A stretch of DNA of 21,364 nucleotides from a virus: positions 1-21,364 of IMG/VR virus record IMGVR_UViG_3300046318_000097; one strand, given 5' to 3'. Shown here piece by piece: positions 5,737-13,504 of this stretch. Made by a program: the position numbers and the translations under genes. Position 1 is the stretch's first letter. Each line of letters opens with the position of its first letter. Below the pieces are notes generated by a model that had not been told where the DNA came from, did not search any database, and saw only the letters and a program-made list of their open reading frames with translations.

Positions 5737-6450
5737 ATGACCTACGACGAACTTTTCGCAAACGTACAGGCGTACACGGAGAACACGTTCCCCGACACGT
5801 ACCTTGCTGATGGCAGTGTTGTTTCTACGGAGACGCAGATCAACACTTTCATTAAGCAGGCGGAGCAGCGCATCTACAACTCGGTGCAGTTCCCTTCGTT
5901 GCGTAAGAACGTCACAGGCATAACGACGGCAAACAACAAATACTTGTCACTCCCCGGCGACTTCTTGTCGACATTTTCTTTGGCCGTCATTGATGCCACG
6001 GGTAGCTACGAGTACTTGTTGAACAAGGACGTGAACTTCATTCGTCAGGCGTACCCAAGACCAACAGACACGGCCATCCCGAAGTACTACGCTCTGTTTG
6101 GTCCAAGCACAACAACGGACGCAGTGCCACTCATCACAGACGAGTTGTCGGCAATTCTTGGTCCAACGCCAGATGCTGCGTACAACGTTGAGCTGCACTA
6201 CTATTACTACCCAGAGTCGATCGTTGACGCGGCCGATGGGCGTACATGGTTGGGTGACAACTTTGATAGCGTTCTGCTGTACGGCACGTTGGTTGAGGCA
6301 TACACCTTCATGAAGGGTGAGGCAGACATCATGGCGTTCTACGTCAAGAAATACGAAGAAGCGCTTGGCTTGGCTAAACGTCTGGGTGATGGTCTGGAGC
6401 GCGGCGACGCGTACCGTGACGGGCAAACTAAACTGCGAGTAACGTCATGA
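5737..6450 (+). CDS. Second head-tail adaptor protein (SU10 adaptor-like)
   Basis: The 237-residue product has an N-terminal helical region (TYDELFANVQAYTENTF; INTFIKQAEQRIYNSV), then FPSLRKNVTGITTANNKYLS, then a conserved core YLLNKDVNFIRQAYPRPTD with an aromatic beta strand (VELHYYYYPESIV). It ends with a helix typical of this family (LLYGTLVEAYTFMKGEADIM). I associate this pattern with adaptor proteins of the type named after phage SU10, which form a ring beneath the portal and prepare the head for tail attachment. It lies 0.8 kb after the first connector, so the neck would be built from two rings. It overlaps the next gene by ATGA (6447-6450). Confidence 0.65.
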   Translation: MTYDELFANVQAYTENTFPDTYLADGSVVSTETQINTFIKQAEQRIYNSVQFPSLRKNVTGITTANNKYLSLPGDFLSTFSLAVIDATGSYEYLLNKDVNFIRQAYPRPTDTAIPKYYALFGPSTTTDAVPLITDELSAILGPTPDAAYNVELHYYYYPESIVDAADGRTWLGDNFDSVLLYGTLVEAYTFMKGEADIMAFYVKKYEEALGLAKRLGDGLERGDAYRDGQTKLRVTS

Positions 6451-6875
6451 CCATTGCACAGGGCGCAACCAACACTTTCAAGCTCGGGTTGCCGAAAGGC
6501 AGCTTTGACTTCGACGTGGACACATTCAAGATCGCGCTGTACACAGGCGCGGCTTCGATCAACTTAGACACCACCGCGTATACGACGGATGGTGAGGTTG
6601 TAGCTTCAGGTTACACCGCTGGTGGCGAGACGTTGTCGGTATCGCAGGTACCCACAATCGGCAATCAAACAGGTGACGCTACGGTGTATCTGTCGTTCAG
6701 CAATGTGACTTGGACTTCTGCACTTACTGCGCGCGGCGCGTTAATCTACAAATCGGGCTCGGGTAATCCGACCGTTTGTGTTCTGGACTTCGGTGCGGAC
6801 AAAACTTCCACAACAACTTTCACGGTACAGTTTCCGGCTGCTACCAACACAGCGGCGATCATTCGCATTTCTTAA
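6447..6875 (+). CDS. Tail fibre-associated virion protein (small beta protein)
   Basis: This 142-residue protein starts MTIAQGATNTFKLGLPKGSF and carries FKIALYTGAASINLDTTAYT followed by GYTAGGETL and ARGALIYKSG, a signature I know from small virion proteins encoded beside tail-fibre genes in many phages. The composition (Thr/Ala/Gly/Ser-rich, few charges) fits an all-beta protein. The ATGA overlap with the adaptor gene implies coupling. Its exact place in the particle, fibre base or tail tip, cannot be decided from sequence. Confidence 0.6.
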   Translation: MTIAQGATNTFKLGLPKGSFDFDVDTFKIALYTGAASINLDTTAYTTDGEVVASGYTAGGETLSVSQVPTIGNQTGDATVYLSFSNVTWTSALTARGALIYKSGSGNPTVCVLDFGADKTSTTTFTVQFPAATNTAAIIRIS

Positions 6876-6888
6876 TAGGAGCATTGAC

Positions 6889-7398
6889 ATGCAAGAAACA
6901 ATTCACGGTGGCGGTGTTTTTACCGTTCAGTGCCACGACAAAGACGGCAACTTGAAGTGGGAAGTCGCACAACCAAACTTGGTGGTGAACGAAGGTCTGG
7001 CCTTTATGAACGACACGTTCTTTTCTGGTTCTGGCTACACAAAGTCTTGGTACTTGGGTTTGATTTCTGGTACTAACCCAACAATCGCTGGCGCAGATAC
7101 GCTGGCCTCCCATATCGGTTGGACAGAAGTCCCCGTGACTACTGGCTACAGCGGTAACCGCAAGGCCGTTACTTTTGGCTCGGCCACTTCTGCGGACCCC
7201 TCTGTTTGCGCGGGTGGTTCGGTATCTTTCGCCATGCTAGGTACCTACGTGGTGTCGGGCGCATTTTTGTGTACCGTTGCTTCCGGCACTTCCGGCACTT
7301 TGTTTTCCGCTTCTGAGTTCGAGGCCCCCGGCGACCGTTCAGTTGTTAGCGGTGACACGTTGAACGTGACCTACACATTTGAGCTGGCTGCAACCTAA
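6889..7398 (+). CDS. Tail-fibre-region virion protein
   Basis: The 169-residue product starts MQETIHGGGVFTVQCHDKDG and continues NLKWEVAQPNLVVNEGLAFM, an N-terminal signature of a recurring phage family whose members lie beside tail-fibre genes. The rest is Gly/Ser/Thr-rich beta sequence with GFS-like turns and ends in NVTYTFELAAT. I chose ATG 6889, which has TAGGAG at 6876-6881 and a 7-base spacer, over an upstream in-frame start that would overlap the previous gene by about 100 bases. It probably contributes to the fibre base or tail tip; no enzymatic motif is visible. Confidence 0.6.
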   Translation: MQETIHGGGVFTVQCHDKDGNLKWEVAQPNLVVNEGLAFMNDTFFSGSGYTKSWYLGLISGTNPTIAGADTLASHIGWTEVPVTTGYSGNRKAVTFGSATSADPSVCAGGSVSFAMLGTYVVSGAFLCTVASGTSGTLFSASEFEAPGDRSVVSGDTLNVTYTFELAAT

Positions 7399-7409
7399 TA
7401 GGTTAGCCG

Positions 7410-8264
7410 GTGCTTGGAAACTCCACCCTTGCTCAAACACCCTTCGCTGCACTCGGCGGAGGGAATAGCTACGGGCGGAGCATTGCTGAGTCTGCGTTAA
7501 GTACAGAGGTGGAGGTAGCGGTTGCTGTTTTCGTCTCCAACATACTGAGCACAACGCTCGCGCAAGAAGCCGTAACGGTCAACCCAAGCACGTTCAATGC
7601 TCCGATCAGTGAGGTTTCTTCTGGCACCGCATCCATAACGGTAGACCCAAGCGTATTCAACGCACCGATCAACGAAGGCGCTATGGAAACAGGTACTGTC
7701 GTAGCGTTTGTAGACTTCCTTGCAACGATCAATGAGTACACCACTAGCACCGAGACAGTGTTTGTGGGGCCAAGTACTTTCAACGCTCCCGTCAATGAGA
7801 ACGCTACAGGCACTGAACGGGTGGTCGGTGGTTTGCTGTACCTGTGTTCCGTGGTTGCTTCGGCTACGGGTGTAGCGCTTCCTTCAGCGCTACAGGATTT
7901 CGTATCGCTGGTGTCAGCCTCCGCATCTGCGGTAGATGCGGTATCGGCTTTGCAAGATCACGTGGTTCAGGTTATGGCTACGGCTACAGGCACTGATATG
8001 GCATCGGCGCTCGTCGATTTCAACGCGGACGTCATCGCTTCGGCGGCCGGGGAAGCGCGTGTACTGGCCTACGCTACATTCATCGCTGCTGCATCTGCTG
8101 GCGCGCTTGGCGTTGACGTCATCATGGCACGCTTGCTGTGGGAAGTAATCAATGACAACCAGAACGCTCAGTGGCAAAATATAGGCGATTCGCAGACGTC
8201 TGCGTGGGGGGTCATAGACAACTCAGGAAATCCGGGCTGGGGCACAGTGCCGACGCAATCGTAA
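7410..8264 (+). CDS. Repeat-built fibre protein (20-21 residue repeats plus C-terminal Trp repeats)
   Basis: The 284-residue product has a short N-terminal region and then about ten tandem units of 20 or 21 residues covering ~49-248. Early units carry PS(T/V)FNAP(I/V)xE, three copies at 55-69, 76-90 and 117-131; later units share ATGT...ALxDFxxxV(I/M)A. The last 36 residues hold three 11-residue units with one Trp each (AQWQNIG, SAWGVID, PGWGTVP). This architecture suggests an elongated trimeric or solenoid shaft. The start is GTG 7410 with only a weak ribosome site, so the N terminus could be a little different. It sits between two fibre-region genes, which supports a fibre role. I do not recognise a named family. 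Confidence 0.65.
   Translation: MLGNSTLAQTPFAALGGGNSYGRSIAESALSTEVEVAVAVFVSNILSTTLAQEAVTVNPSTFNAPISEVSSGTASITVDPSVFNAPINEGAMETGTVVAFVDFLATINEYTTSTETVFVGPSTFNAPVNENATGTERVVGGLLYLCSVVASATGVALPSALQDFVSLVSASASAVDAVSALQDHVVQVMATATGTDMASALVDFNADVIASAAGEARVLAYATFIAAASAGALGVDVIMARLLWEVINDNQNAQWQNIGDSQTSAWGVIDNSGNPGWGTVPTQS
7554..8153 (+). repeat. Tandem ~60-base coding repeat (about ten 20-21 residue units)
   Basis: Units start at residues 49, 69, 90, 110, 131, 151, 171, 191, 211 and 231 of the 7410 gene. The best-conserved 33-base blocks are at 7581-7613, 7644-7676 and 7767-7799, encoding xPSxFNAPxxE. Later units are diverged in DNA but keep the spacing, so the repeat is old and held at protein level. 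Confidence 0.7.
8154..8252 (+). repeat. Three 33-base Trp-containing coding repeats
   Basis: Residues 249-281 form three 11-residue units (DNQNAQWQNIG, DSQTSAWGVID, NSGNPGWGTVP), each with Asp or Asn first and Trp at position 7. This regular Trp spacing at a fibre C terminus may form a tip that binds sugar or packs between subunits; both are inferences. Confidence 0.65.
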
Positions 8265-8273
8265 GGAATAAAA

Positions 8274-10616
8274 ATGGCAATCGTACTCAAAGACCGAGTT
8301 AAAGAATCTACCGCTGTTATCGGCACGGGCACGGCTACATTGCTTGGCGCCGCTGCTGGCTATCAGGCGTTTTCTGTCATCGGTAACGGCAACACCACAT
8401 ACTATGCAATCGTCGACACAGAGAACGGCGCGTGGGAAGTCGGTACAGGCACTTACAGCACAACAGGCCCAACGTTGACACGTACGACTGTGTTTGAATC
8501 CAGCAACGCTGGCGCACTTGTTGATTTTGCCGCGGGTAGCAAAGACGTGTTCATCACGTACCCAGCCGAGCGTGCAATCTACGAAGAGCCGTCTGGCAAC
8601 ACTCTGATTGACGGTGGCCCGATTACAGTTATCGGCGCAGGTGTTACTGGATACACCAGCTTCTCCGCTGTGTTGGCTGAGATGTACGGTGACGTGGATT
8701 CTTTTGCTCAGATTTACGCGCAGAACTACAACGACGGCGCAAGCGCTTCCGGTGACTTTGTTGTTTACCGCAATGACGCTTTGGATGACTCGGGCAAGTT
8801 CGTTGACATGGGTATCAACAGCTCAAACTACTCATCCGTCGATTACCCTATCTTCACGCCCGGTTCGGCCTATTTGTTCAACGATGGTGGTGAGCTGTTT
8901 GTCGGTAGCGCCACAGATGATTTGGTGTTGTTCGCTGGTGGTGTTGATACGACCGATAAAGCAGCGCGCATTGACAAGACAACAAAGGCATTGAATACCA
9001 TAGCCGATGTGAATGTTGGTGGCGCTCTGGATGTGACCGCCGCAGCTACGTTTGGCTCAACTGTTACCCTTGATGCAGACCCGACTATGGCGCTCGAAGC
9101 AGCGACCAAGCAGTACGTCGACAATGCGGTGTCAAACGGATTCCACGTTCACACCCCCGTGCTTGTGGCCACTACAGGCAACCTGACCGCTACATACAAC
9201 AACGGCACTGCTGGTGTTGGCGCTACCCTGACAAACTCTGGCACGCAAGTGGCCCTTGAGATCGACGGCGTGTCGATGTCCACAAACGACCGCGTGCTGG
9301 TGTGGCAACAAAGCACGCAAGCACAAAACGGCATCTACGTTGTAACTACGGTCGGCAGCGGCGCAACGAACTGGGTGTTGACACGTTCCTCGGATGCTGA
9401 CACCTACGTGCCGCAATCAGATACTGGTCTTGGTGGTGGGGATTACTTCTTCGTTTCCAGCGGAGATACAGAAGGCTTTTCTTCATTTGTGTGCACAAAT
9501 GATGGTTCGATCACCTTCGGAACCACGGCGATTACGTTTGCTATCTTCAGCACAGTGCCTTCATATAACGTCGTGGCACCGTTGGACCTAACAGGTAACA
9601 CCCTGTCTTTGGCGGGTACGGTTGCCGCTACAAACGGTGGTACCGGTACAGCCACAGTGACAACCGGCGATCTGCTCTACGGCTCGGGCACAAACACGTG
9701 GGGCAAGCTGGCCGCAGGTGCAGCGTACAAGTCTTTGGTTATGAACGGCGCGGGCACTCAAGTCGAGTGGAACGCTGTTGCCTTAAATCAATCAGGTTCC
9801 GTGTCTGGCGCTCTACCAGCTACAAACGGCGGCACAGGTCAAAGCACATATAGCGTGGGCGATCTGCTGTATTCCGGCGTAACTGATACTCTCAGCAAGC
9901 TGGCCGGAAACACAACCACGACCAAGAAGTTCTTGGTTCAGACTGGTACAGGCTCAGCCTCTGCTGCCCCCGTGTGGGATACAGTATCTGGTTCTGACGT
10001 GTCAGGTAACATTTCAGGTAACGCCGCAGGTGCTACGAATGTCCTTGGTGGCGCAGCCAACCGCATCCCATACAACACTGGGGCGAACACAACTTCATTC
10101 ATTACAGCGCCTGTTTCGTCAAGTACTTATTTAGGTTGGAACGGCTCCGCTTTTGTGTGGTCTGCGACCACAGGCCCAACAGGCCCAACAGGCCCGACAG
10201 GCCCAACAGGCCCAACAGGTACCGCAGGTAGCCCAGGACCGACAGGTAGCCCCGGACCCACTGGCGGACCCGGCCCAACGGGACCAACAGGCCCAACAGG
10301 TAGCCCCGGCCCAACGGGACCAACGGGACCAACAGGCCCAGCGGGGCCTGTGTTCGGTACATTCACGGGTAACTTGAACGGTTCAAGTCGAGGGTCCGGT
10401 GGTACATATACAAACAGTACAGGACGTCCTCTGGGGGTGTATATTTCTGGCTCAAACGCGCCTTCGAACGGTAGAATCAACGTCAACATCGGTGGGCAAA
10501 CGTTCTATATGAACGGGTACGGCTCGAATCCGGGATGCTTCTGGATTGTGCCTACAGGTGCTACCTATAGCTTTACGAACGCAGGTGCCTCGGTCCAGTA
10601 CTGGAACGAGTATTAA
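8274..10616 (+). CDS. Long tail fibre with collagen-like stalk and C-terminal tip domain
   Basis: The 780-residue protein starts [20 protein letters not shown], a common fibre N terminus that anchors to the tail. Residues ~280-430 form a shaft module ([38 protein letters not shown]) familiar from phage fibres. Two repeats of about 63 residues begin with ATNGGTG (near 453 and 515) and carry GDLLY...KLA. Residues 634-692 are nineteen Gly-X-Y triplets plus Gly-Pro, mostly Gly-Pro-Thr, a collagen-like triple-helix stalk. The last ~85 residues ([31 protein letters not shown]) form a tip paralogous to that of the second fibre at 11472, likely the receptor-binding end. AAGGAATAAAA precedes the start. 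Confidence 0.85.
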   Translation: MAIVLKDRVKESTAVIGTGTATLLGAAAGYQAFSVIGNGNTTYYAIVDTENGAWEVGTGTYSTTGPTLTRTTVFESSNAGALVDFAAGSKDVFITYPAERAIYEEPSGNTLIDGGPITVIGAGVTGYTSFSAVLAEMYGDVDSFAQIYAQNYNDGASASGDFVVYRNDALDDSGKFVDMGINSSNYSSVDYPIFTPGSAYLFNDGGELFVGSATDDLVLFAGGVDTTDKAARIDKTTKALNTIADVNVGGALDVTAAATFGSTVTLDADPTMALEAATKQYVDNAVSNGFHVHTPVLVATTGNLTATYNNGTAGVGATLTNSGTQVALEIDGVSMSTNDRVLVWQQSTQAQNGIYVVTTVGSGATNWVLTRSSDADTYVPQSDTGLGGGDYFFVSSGDTEGFSSFVCTNDGSITFGTTAITFAIFSTVPSYNVVAPLDLTGNTLSLAGTVAATNGGTGTATVTTGDLLYGSGTNTWGKLAAGAAYKSLVMNGAGTQVEWNAVALNQSGSVSGALPATNGGTGQSTYSVGDLLYSGVTDTLSKLAGNTTTTKKFLVQTGTGSASAAPVWDTVSGSDVSGNISGNAAGATNVLGGAANRIPYNTGANTTSFITAPVSSSTYLGWNGSAFVWSATTGPTGPTGPTGPTGPTGTAGSPGPTGSPGPTGGPGPTGPTGPTGSPGPTGPTGPTGPAGPVFGTFTGNLNGSSRGSGGTYTNSTGRPLGVYISGSNAPSNGRINVNIGGQTFYMNGYGSNPGCFWIVPTGATYSFTNAGASVQYWNEY
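10173..10349 (+). repeat. Collagen-like Gly-X-Y repeat (19 triplets plus Gly-Pro)
   Basis: The DNA is a degenerate 9-base repeat around GGCCCAACA. Triplets are mainly Gly-Pro-Thr, with three Gly-Ser-Pro, one Gly-Gly-Pro, one Gly-Thr-Ala and one Gly-Pro-Ala. Thr fills most Y positions; Pro is at Y in four triplets. The third bases vary enough (CCA, CCG, ACA, ACG, ACT) that the repeat is not a recent exact expansion. Confidence 0.9.
10359..10613 (+). other. C-terminal tip domain of fibre 1 (paralogous to 12321-12584)
   Basis: Residues ~696-780 of the first fibre align without large gaps to residues ~284-371 of the second: TGNL, SSR, TYTNS(T/S)GRP, VSG-like strand, F/YxxxN, (I/V)VPxGxTY and QYW(N/Y)E(Y/F). 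Both end within two residues of that QYW. Identity is highest at the start and end and lowest in the centre, as expected for a receptor-binding tip under diversifying selection. Confidence 0.65.
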
Positions 10617-10633
10617 CAACAGGAATCAAACAA

Positions 10634-10915
10634 ATGAAACACTTCCTATCCCCCACAGGCCAGCTTTTTGCATACAACCCAGATGGCACTCAAGACCACT
10701 TGATTCCAGAGGATTACACCCCCGTTGCACCCGAGAATGTGGCGGCTGAACGCGCTCGAATCGAACGCGAGGCTTTGGATTTACTTAGCTTTTCTGAACG
10801 CCGAGCTATGGCATACCCGCTAATTTCGGACCAACTTGACACCATTTTCCACAGCGGTCTTGAGGTGTGGCGTGCGCAAATTCAAGCGGTTAAAGACCAG
10901 ATACCGAAAGAGTGA
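10634..10915 (+). CDS. Tail-fibre assembly-like small protein
   Basis: This 93-residue protein starts MKHFLSPTGQLFAYNPDGTQ and ends with a conserved phrase, YPLISDQLDTIFHSGLEVWR then IQAVKDQIPKE, that recurs in small proteins encoded directly after phage tail fibres. By position and pattern it may chaperone fibre folding or trimerisation, or be a minor fibre subunit. It contains a helical, Arg/Glu-rich middle (NVAAERARIEREALDLL). ATG 10634 has a weak AGGAATC site. The stop is followed two bases later by the next start, so it shares a message with the fibre and the hydroxylase-like enzyme. Confidence 0.6.
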   Translation: MKHFLSPTGQLFAYNPDGTQDHLIPEDYTPVAPENVAAERARIEREALDLLSFSERRAMAYPLISDQLDTIFHSGLEVWRAQIQAVKDQIPKE

Positions 10916-10916
10916 C

Positions 10917-11462
10917 ATGTCCCACCTACCTATCTGGTACTTAGGCGAAATCCCAACGTCGATGTGTGACACGATGTTGGGTGAGTTTGTGGGTGCTAAC
11001 CCGCAAGTCGCTACTATGGGTAAAACCGGCGAGACGCAAGATAAAGTAAACAGAGACACCGCTGTTGTTTTTGCGCCGTTTGACCATTGGCTCTCCACGC
11101 ATTTTTCGGAGCTTGCAAACATAGCGAACGAAACCTGTGAGTGGAAATACTTTGTAACACAGAGAGAAGCCATTCAGTTTGCCACGTACGGTGTCGGGCA
11201 ACACTACAACTGGCATACGGACACATTTACGCTTTCGGGAAAAGAGTACGACCGCAAAATAACTGTCGTGTGTCTGCTGAATGACCCAACCGAATTTGAA
11301 GGCGGGGAGTTTGAGCTTCGGTTGTATAACGAATACAAAGCGCCTTTGAAGAAGGGTTCGGTTATCGCGTTCCCTTCGATACTTGAACACCGCGTTACAC
11401 CTGTGACAAAAGGTGTGCGCTACTCCGCAACAATGTGGCTAAGCGGCCCTCGGTTTCGTTAA
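10917..11462 (+). CDS. 2-oxoglutarate/Fe(II) dioxygenase, prolyl 4-hydroxylase-like
   Basis: The 181-residue product carries the full signature of the 2OG-Fe(II) oxygenase superfamily. Iron ligands are H100 and D102 (YNWHTDTF) and H158 (SILEHRVTPVTKG), and R168 (GVRYSATMWL) should bind the 2-oxoglutarate carboxylate. EFEGGEFELR (126-135) and KKGSVIAFPS (145-154) are typical of prolyl 4-hydroxylase-like members such as the PiuC group. Known members use O2 and 2-oxoglutarate to hydroxylate side chains, releasing CO2 and succinate. I chose ATG 10917, two bases after the previous stop, because longer in-frame versions run back over the upstream gene. The gene lies 568 bases after a collagen-like repeat, so the fibre is a candidate substrate; host proteins are an alternative. 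Confidence 0.85.
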   Translation: MSHLPIWYLGEIPTSMCDTMLGEFVGANPQVATMGKTGETQDKVNRDTAVVFAPFDHWLSTHFSELANIANETCEWKYFVTQREAIQFATYGVGQHYNWHTDTFTLSGKEYDRKITVVCLLNDPTEFEGGEFELRLYNEYKAPLKKGSVIAFPSILEHRVTPVTKGVRYSATMWLSGPRFR

Positions 11463-11471
11463 GGAAATAAC

Positions 11472-12587
11472 ATGTCCAGCACCTACTCACCCGATCTACG
11501 CATCGAACTCATCGGCACCGGCGACCAAGCAGGTGTTTGGGGGAACACAACCAACACAAACCTCGGCACGTTGATGGAAAACGCCGTTGCGGGCTACACG
11601 TCTGTCAGCATTATTGCTTCCCCGCAGGCTTTGACAGCCAACGATGGTGCTTTGGATGAGGCTCGTTTTGCGGTTATTGCTTTGACAACAACTACCGCTG
11701 CCAACTTCACGGTCTGTATCCCGCCAAACTCAAAGCTGTACACGTTCTACAACGCCAGCTCGTACATCGCCACCATCACCAACTCCACGGTGAAAAACGG
11801 CATCATTGCAAGCGGTGGTACAACCGTAGCCATCCCTGCGGGCAAAACCATGTCCGTGTGGTCTGACGGTACGAACGTGGCGCAACAAACAAACCACTTC
11901 ATCTCACCGACGTTGGCTTCGCCGACAATGACTTCACCGACAATGACGACCCCCGTTTTGGGTACCCCTGCGTCGGGCACCATGACTAACGTGACAGGCT
12001 TACCGCTGACTACTGGTGTTACAGGTACATTGCCCGTCGCCAATGGTGGGACAGGGGTTACCACAAAGACAGGCACGGGTAACGTGGTGCTGTCAGACAG
12101 CCCAACACTGGTCACACCGGCTCTCGGCACCCCCTCTTCGGGTACCTTGACAAACTGCACGTTTCCAACGCTGAACCAAAACACGACAGGTACTGCCGCG
12201 TTTGCGACTAACCCTGCTGGTGGTGGTTCGTTTATTACGTCATCAAACATAGGCAGTCAATCGGTAACATACGCAACAACTGCTGGGTCGGCTAACGCAG
12301 CGCCCACTGCTGTTAGTAACTCTGGCTCGTTGACAGGTAACTTGGCTAACTCAAGTCGTTTCTTAGACACAACCTACACAAACAGTTCAGGCCGCCCACG
12401 CGTTATCACTGTTAGCGGAAACAACAACACAAACGCCGGTAACAGTGTTTATGTTAACGGTGCATACTTTTCTGCCATCAACCACTGGGGTGCCGCCGCT
12501 GGTTTTACGTTTGTTGTGCCAGACGGAGGTACATACTACGTGGATAGCTCAGGCTTCGGTCTTCAATACTGGTACGAATTTAGCTAA
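11472..12587 (+). CDS. Second tail fibre with tip paralogous to the first
   Basis: The 371-residue protein starts MSSTYSPDLRIELIGTGDQA followed by GVWGNTTNTNLGTLMENAVA, a well-known N-terminal anchor domain of phage tail fibres. Residues ~1-140 include a small beta domain (NFTVCIPPNSKLYTFYN). A low-complexity shaft follows (SPTLASPTMTSPTM, LGTPASGTMTN and LGTPSSGTLTN, PVANGGTGVTTKTG). The C-terminal ~88 residues form the tip shared with the first fibre (TYTNSSGRPRVITVSG, FVVPDGGTYYV, QYWYEFS). AAGGAAAT lies before ATG 11472. It probably gives a branched or alternative receptor-binding fibre. No collagen-like region is present. Confidence 0.8.
   Translation: MSSTYSPDLRIELIGTGDQAGVWGNTTNTNLGTLMENAVAGYTSVSIIASPQALTANDGALDEARFAVIALTTTTAANFTVCIPPNSKLYTFYNASSYIATITNSTVKNGIIASGGTTVAIPAGKTMSVWSDGTNVAQQTNHFISPTLASPTMTSPTMTTPVLGTPASGTMTNVTGLPLTTGVTGTLPVANGGTGVTTKTGTGNVVLSDSPTLVTPALGTPSSGTLTNCTFPTLNQNTTGTAAFATNPAGGGSFITSSNIGSQSVTYATTAGSANAAPTAVSNSGSLTGNLANSSRFLDTTYTNSSGRPRVITVSGNNNTNAGNSVYVNGAYFSAINHWGAAAGFTFVVPDGGTYYVDSSGFGLQYWYEFS
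12321..12584 (+). other. C-terminal tip domain of fibre 2 (paralogous to 10359-10613)
   Basis: The DNA at 12333-12358 (ACAGGTAACTTG...TCAAGTCG) resembles 10365-10390 in 19 of 26 positions, and the protein similarity extends to the C termini of both fibres. This supports duplication or recombination of one tip module followed by divergence. Confidence 0.6.
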
Positions 12588-12593
12588 CCCGAT

Positions 12594-13328
12594 GTGGACC
12601 CAATCAGCCTTCTCCTCATGGCGCAAAGTGCAGTCGGTGCTATCCGTGCCGGTTGTCAAATGCTGTCTGAGGGTAAGGCAGAAATTGGTAAGTTTAAAAA
12701 ACAAGTTGAAGGTGGAGTAGCAGATGCAAAAGCCATCTTCAAAGAAGTCACCGGCATCTGGGGGTGGATTCAGTCTTTGTTCTCCCCTGAGCAAGCCAAA
12801 CCAAGGGAGTTGGGCGTTCCCGCTACAACCGTTGCAGAAGCCAAGCCTGTGGCGAAAAAGACAAAGTCCGAGCCGGAGCCCGAACTAAGTTACGAGGAGT
12901 TTCAAGCGCGTGCAGTGCACGACATCTGCGAAAATTTGAAGGTCTATTTTGAAGCCATGAGACACCTCAAAGCACACTGCCGGGAACTTGAACAACAAGC
13001 TCTGACCACAGAGAAAGTTGCCGATAGTGCGATTGACCGCATCGAGATTCAGTGGCAAATGAATCAGCTGTCCGCGCAGCTGAAGCAGGCCATGATTTGG
13101 GGTACGCCGGAAGAGTTAGGTCTTGGTGATATGTACCGAGACTTCCTCGCCAAGTACGACGAGATTTTGGAAGAGCAAGAGGCTGCTCGTGAGGTGAAGC
13201 TCAAGAAAGAACGGAACAGCGCATGGCGACTAGAGCACCGCAAAGAAATTCTGGTAGCCAAGCTGGGGTACGTAGTGATCGTGTCAGTGGTAGCCCTGTG
13301 GATGACGGGGTTGTATTCCGTTCTATGA
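12594..13328 (+). CDS. Tail-anchored membrane protein at the start of the lysis cluster
   Basis: The 244-residue product starts at GTG (MDPISLLLMAQSAVGAIRAG), has a Lys/Glu-rich middle with probable coiled coil (LKAHCRELEQQALTTEKV, FLAKYDEILEEQEAAREVKL), and ends in a single hydrophobic helix (residues ~224-244, GYVVIVSVVALWMTGLYSVL). There is no signal peptide, so it should be anchored by its C terminus with the bulk in the cytoplasm. I recall similar proteins (DPISLL...GWIQSLF) in related phages but no function. ATG overlap with the next gene (ATGA at 13325) and the endolysin downstream suggest a lysis or envelope role. The GTG has no clear ribosome site; ATG 12618 is an alternative. Confidence 0.6.
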   Translation: MDPISLLLMAQSAVGAIRAGCQMLSEGKAEIGKFKKQVEGGVADAKAIFKEVTGIWGWIQSLFSPEQAKPRELGVPATTVAEAKPVAKKTKSEPEPELSYEEFQARAVHDICENLKVYFEAMRHLKAHCRELEQQALTTEKVADSAIDRIEIQWQMNQLSAQLKQAMIWGTPEELGLGDMYRDFLAKYDEILEEQEAAREVKLKKERNSAWRLEHRKEILVAKLGYVVIVSVVALWMTGLYSVL

Positions 13329-13504
13329 AGGAGTTCTGGTACTGGGTGCTCATCGTCACGTTTCTGATCGCTTTAAACTTCGCGACGTGGCTCGGACTGC
13401 TCCACATGGACAAGAAACTAAAACAAACAGAAGCGCTCGTGCTTCGCTTGGAAGATAAGGACAAGAAAAATGACCGCAGAAAAAAAGACCCTGACCCGGA
13501 GTGA
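13325..13504 (+). CDS. Small single-pass membrane protein of the lysis cluster
   Basis: This 59-residue peptide begins MKEFWYWVLIVTFLIALNFA and has one transmembrane segment at about 4-26. A strongly charged tail follows (DKKLKQTEALVLRLEDKDKK then DRRKKDPDPE), probably helical. I chose ATG 13325 because it forms an ATGA overlap with the previous stop; longer versions would run inside that gene. The layout of N-terminal anchor plus coiled tail resembles a minimal inner-membrane spanin subunit or a pinholin-like regulator, but there is no diagnostic motif. It overlaps the next gene by 35 bases, as nested lysis genes often do. Confidence 0.6.
   Translation: MKEFWYWVLIVTFLIALNFATWLGLLHMDKKLKQTEALVLRLEDKDKKNDRRKKDPDPE

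Noticed and set aside
10127-10489. Reverse-strand frame with Gly-Pro-Val repeats
   Set aside because: It is the mirror of the collagen-like coding repeat: GGCCCAACA read on the other strand gives Gly-Pro-Val-type codons. There is no independent support.
8274-12587. A diversity-generating retroelement acting on the fibre tips
   Set aside because: No reverse transcriptase or template repeat is visible in the window, and the two tips differ across all positions, not only at adenine sites.
13470-13504. Programmed frameshift at the seven-A run in the 35-base overlap
   Set aside because: A -1 slip from the 13470 frame would end after a few codons, and joining the upstream gene to the downstream one needs a +1 slip. 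The downstream gene has its own AAGGAC and ATG.
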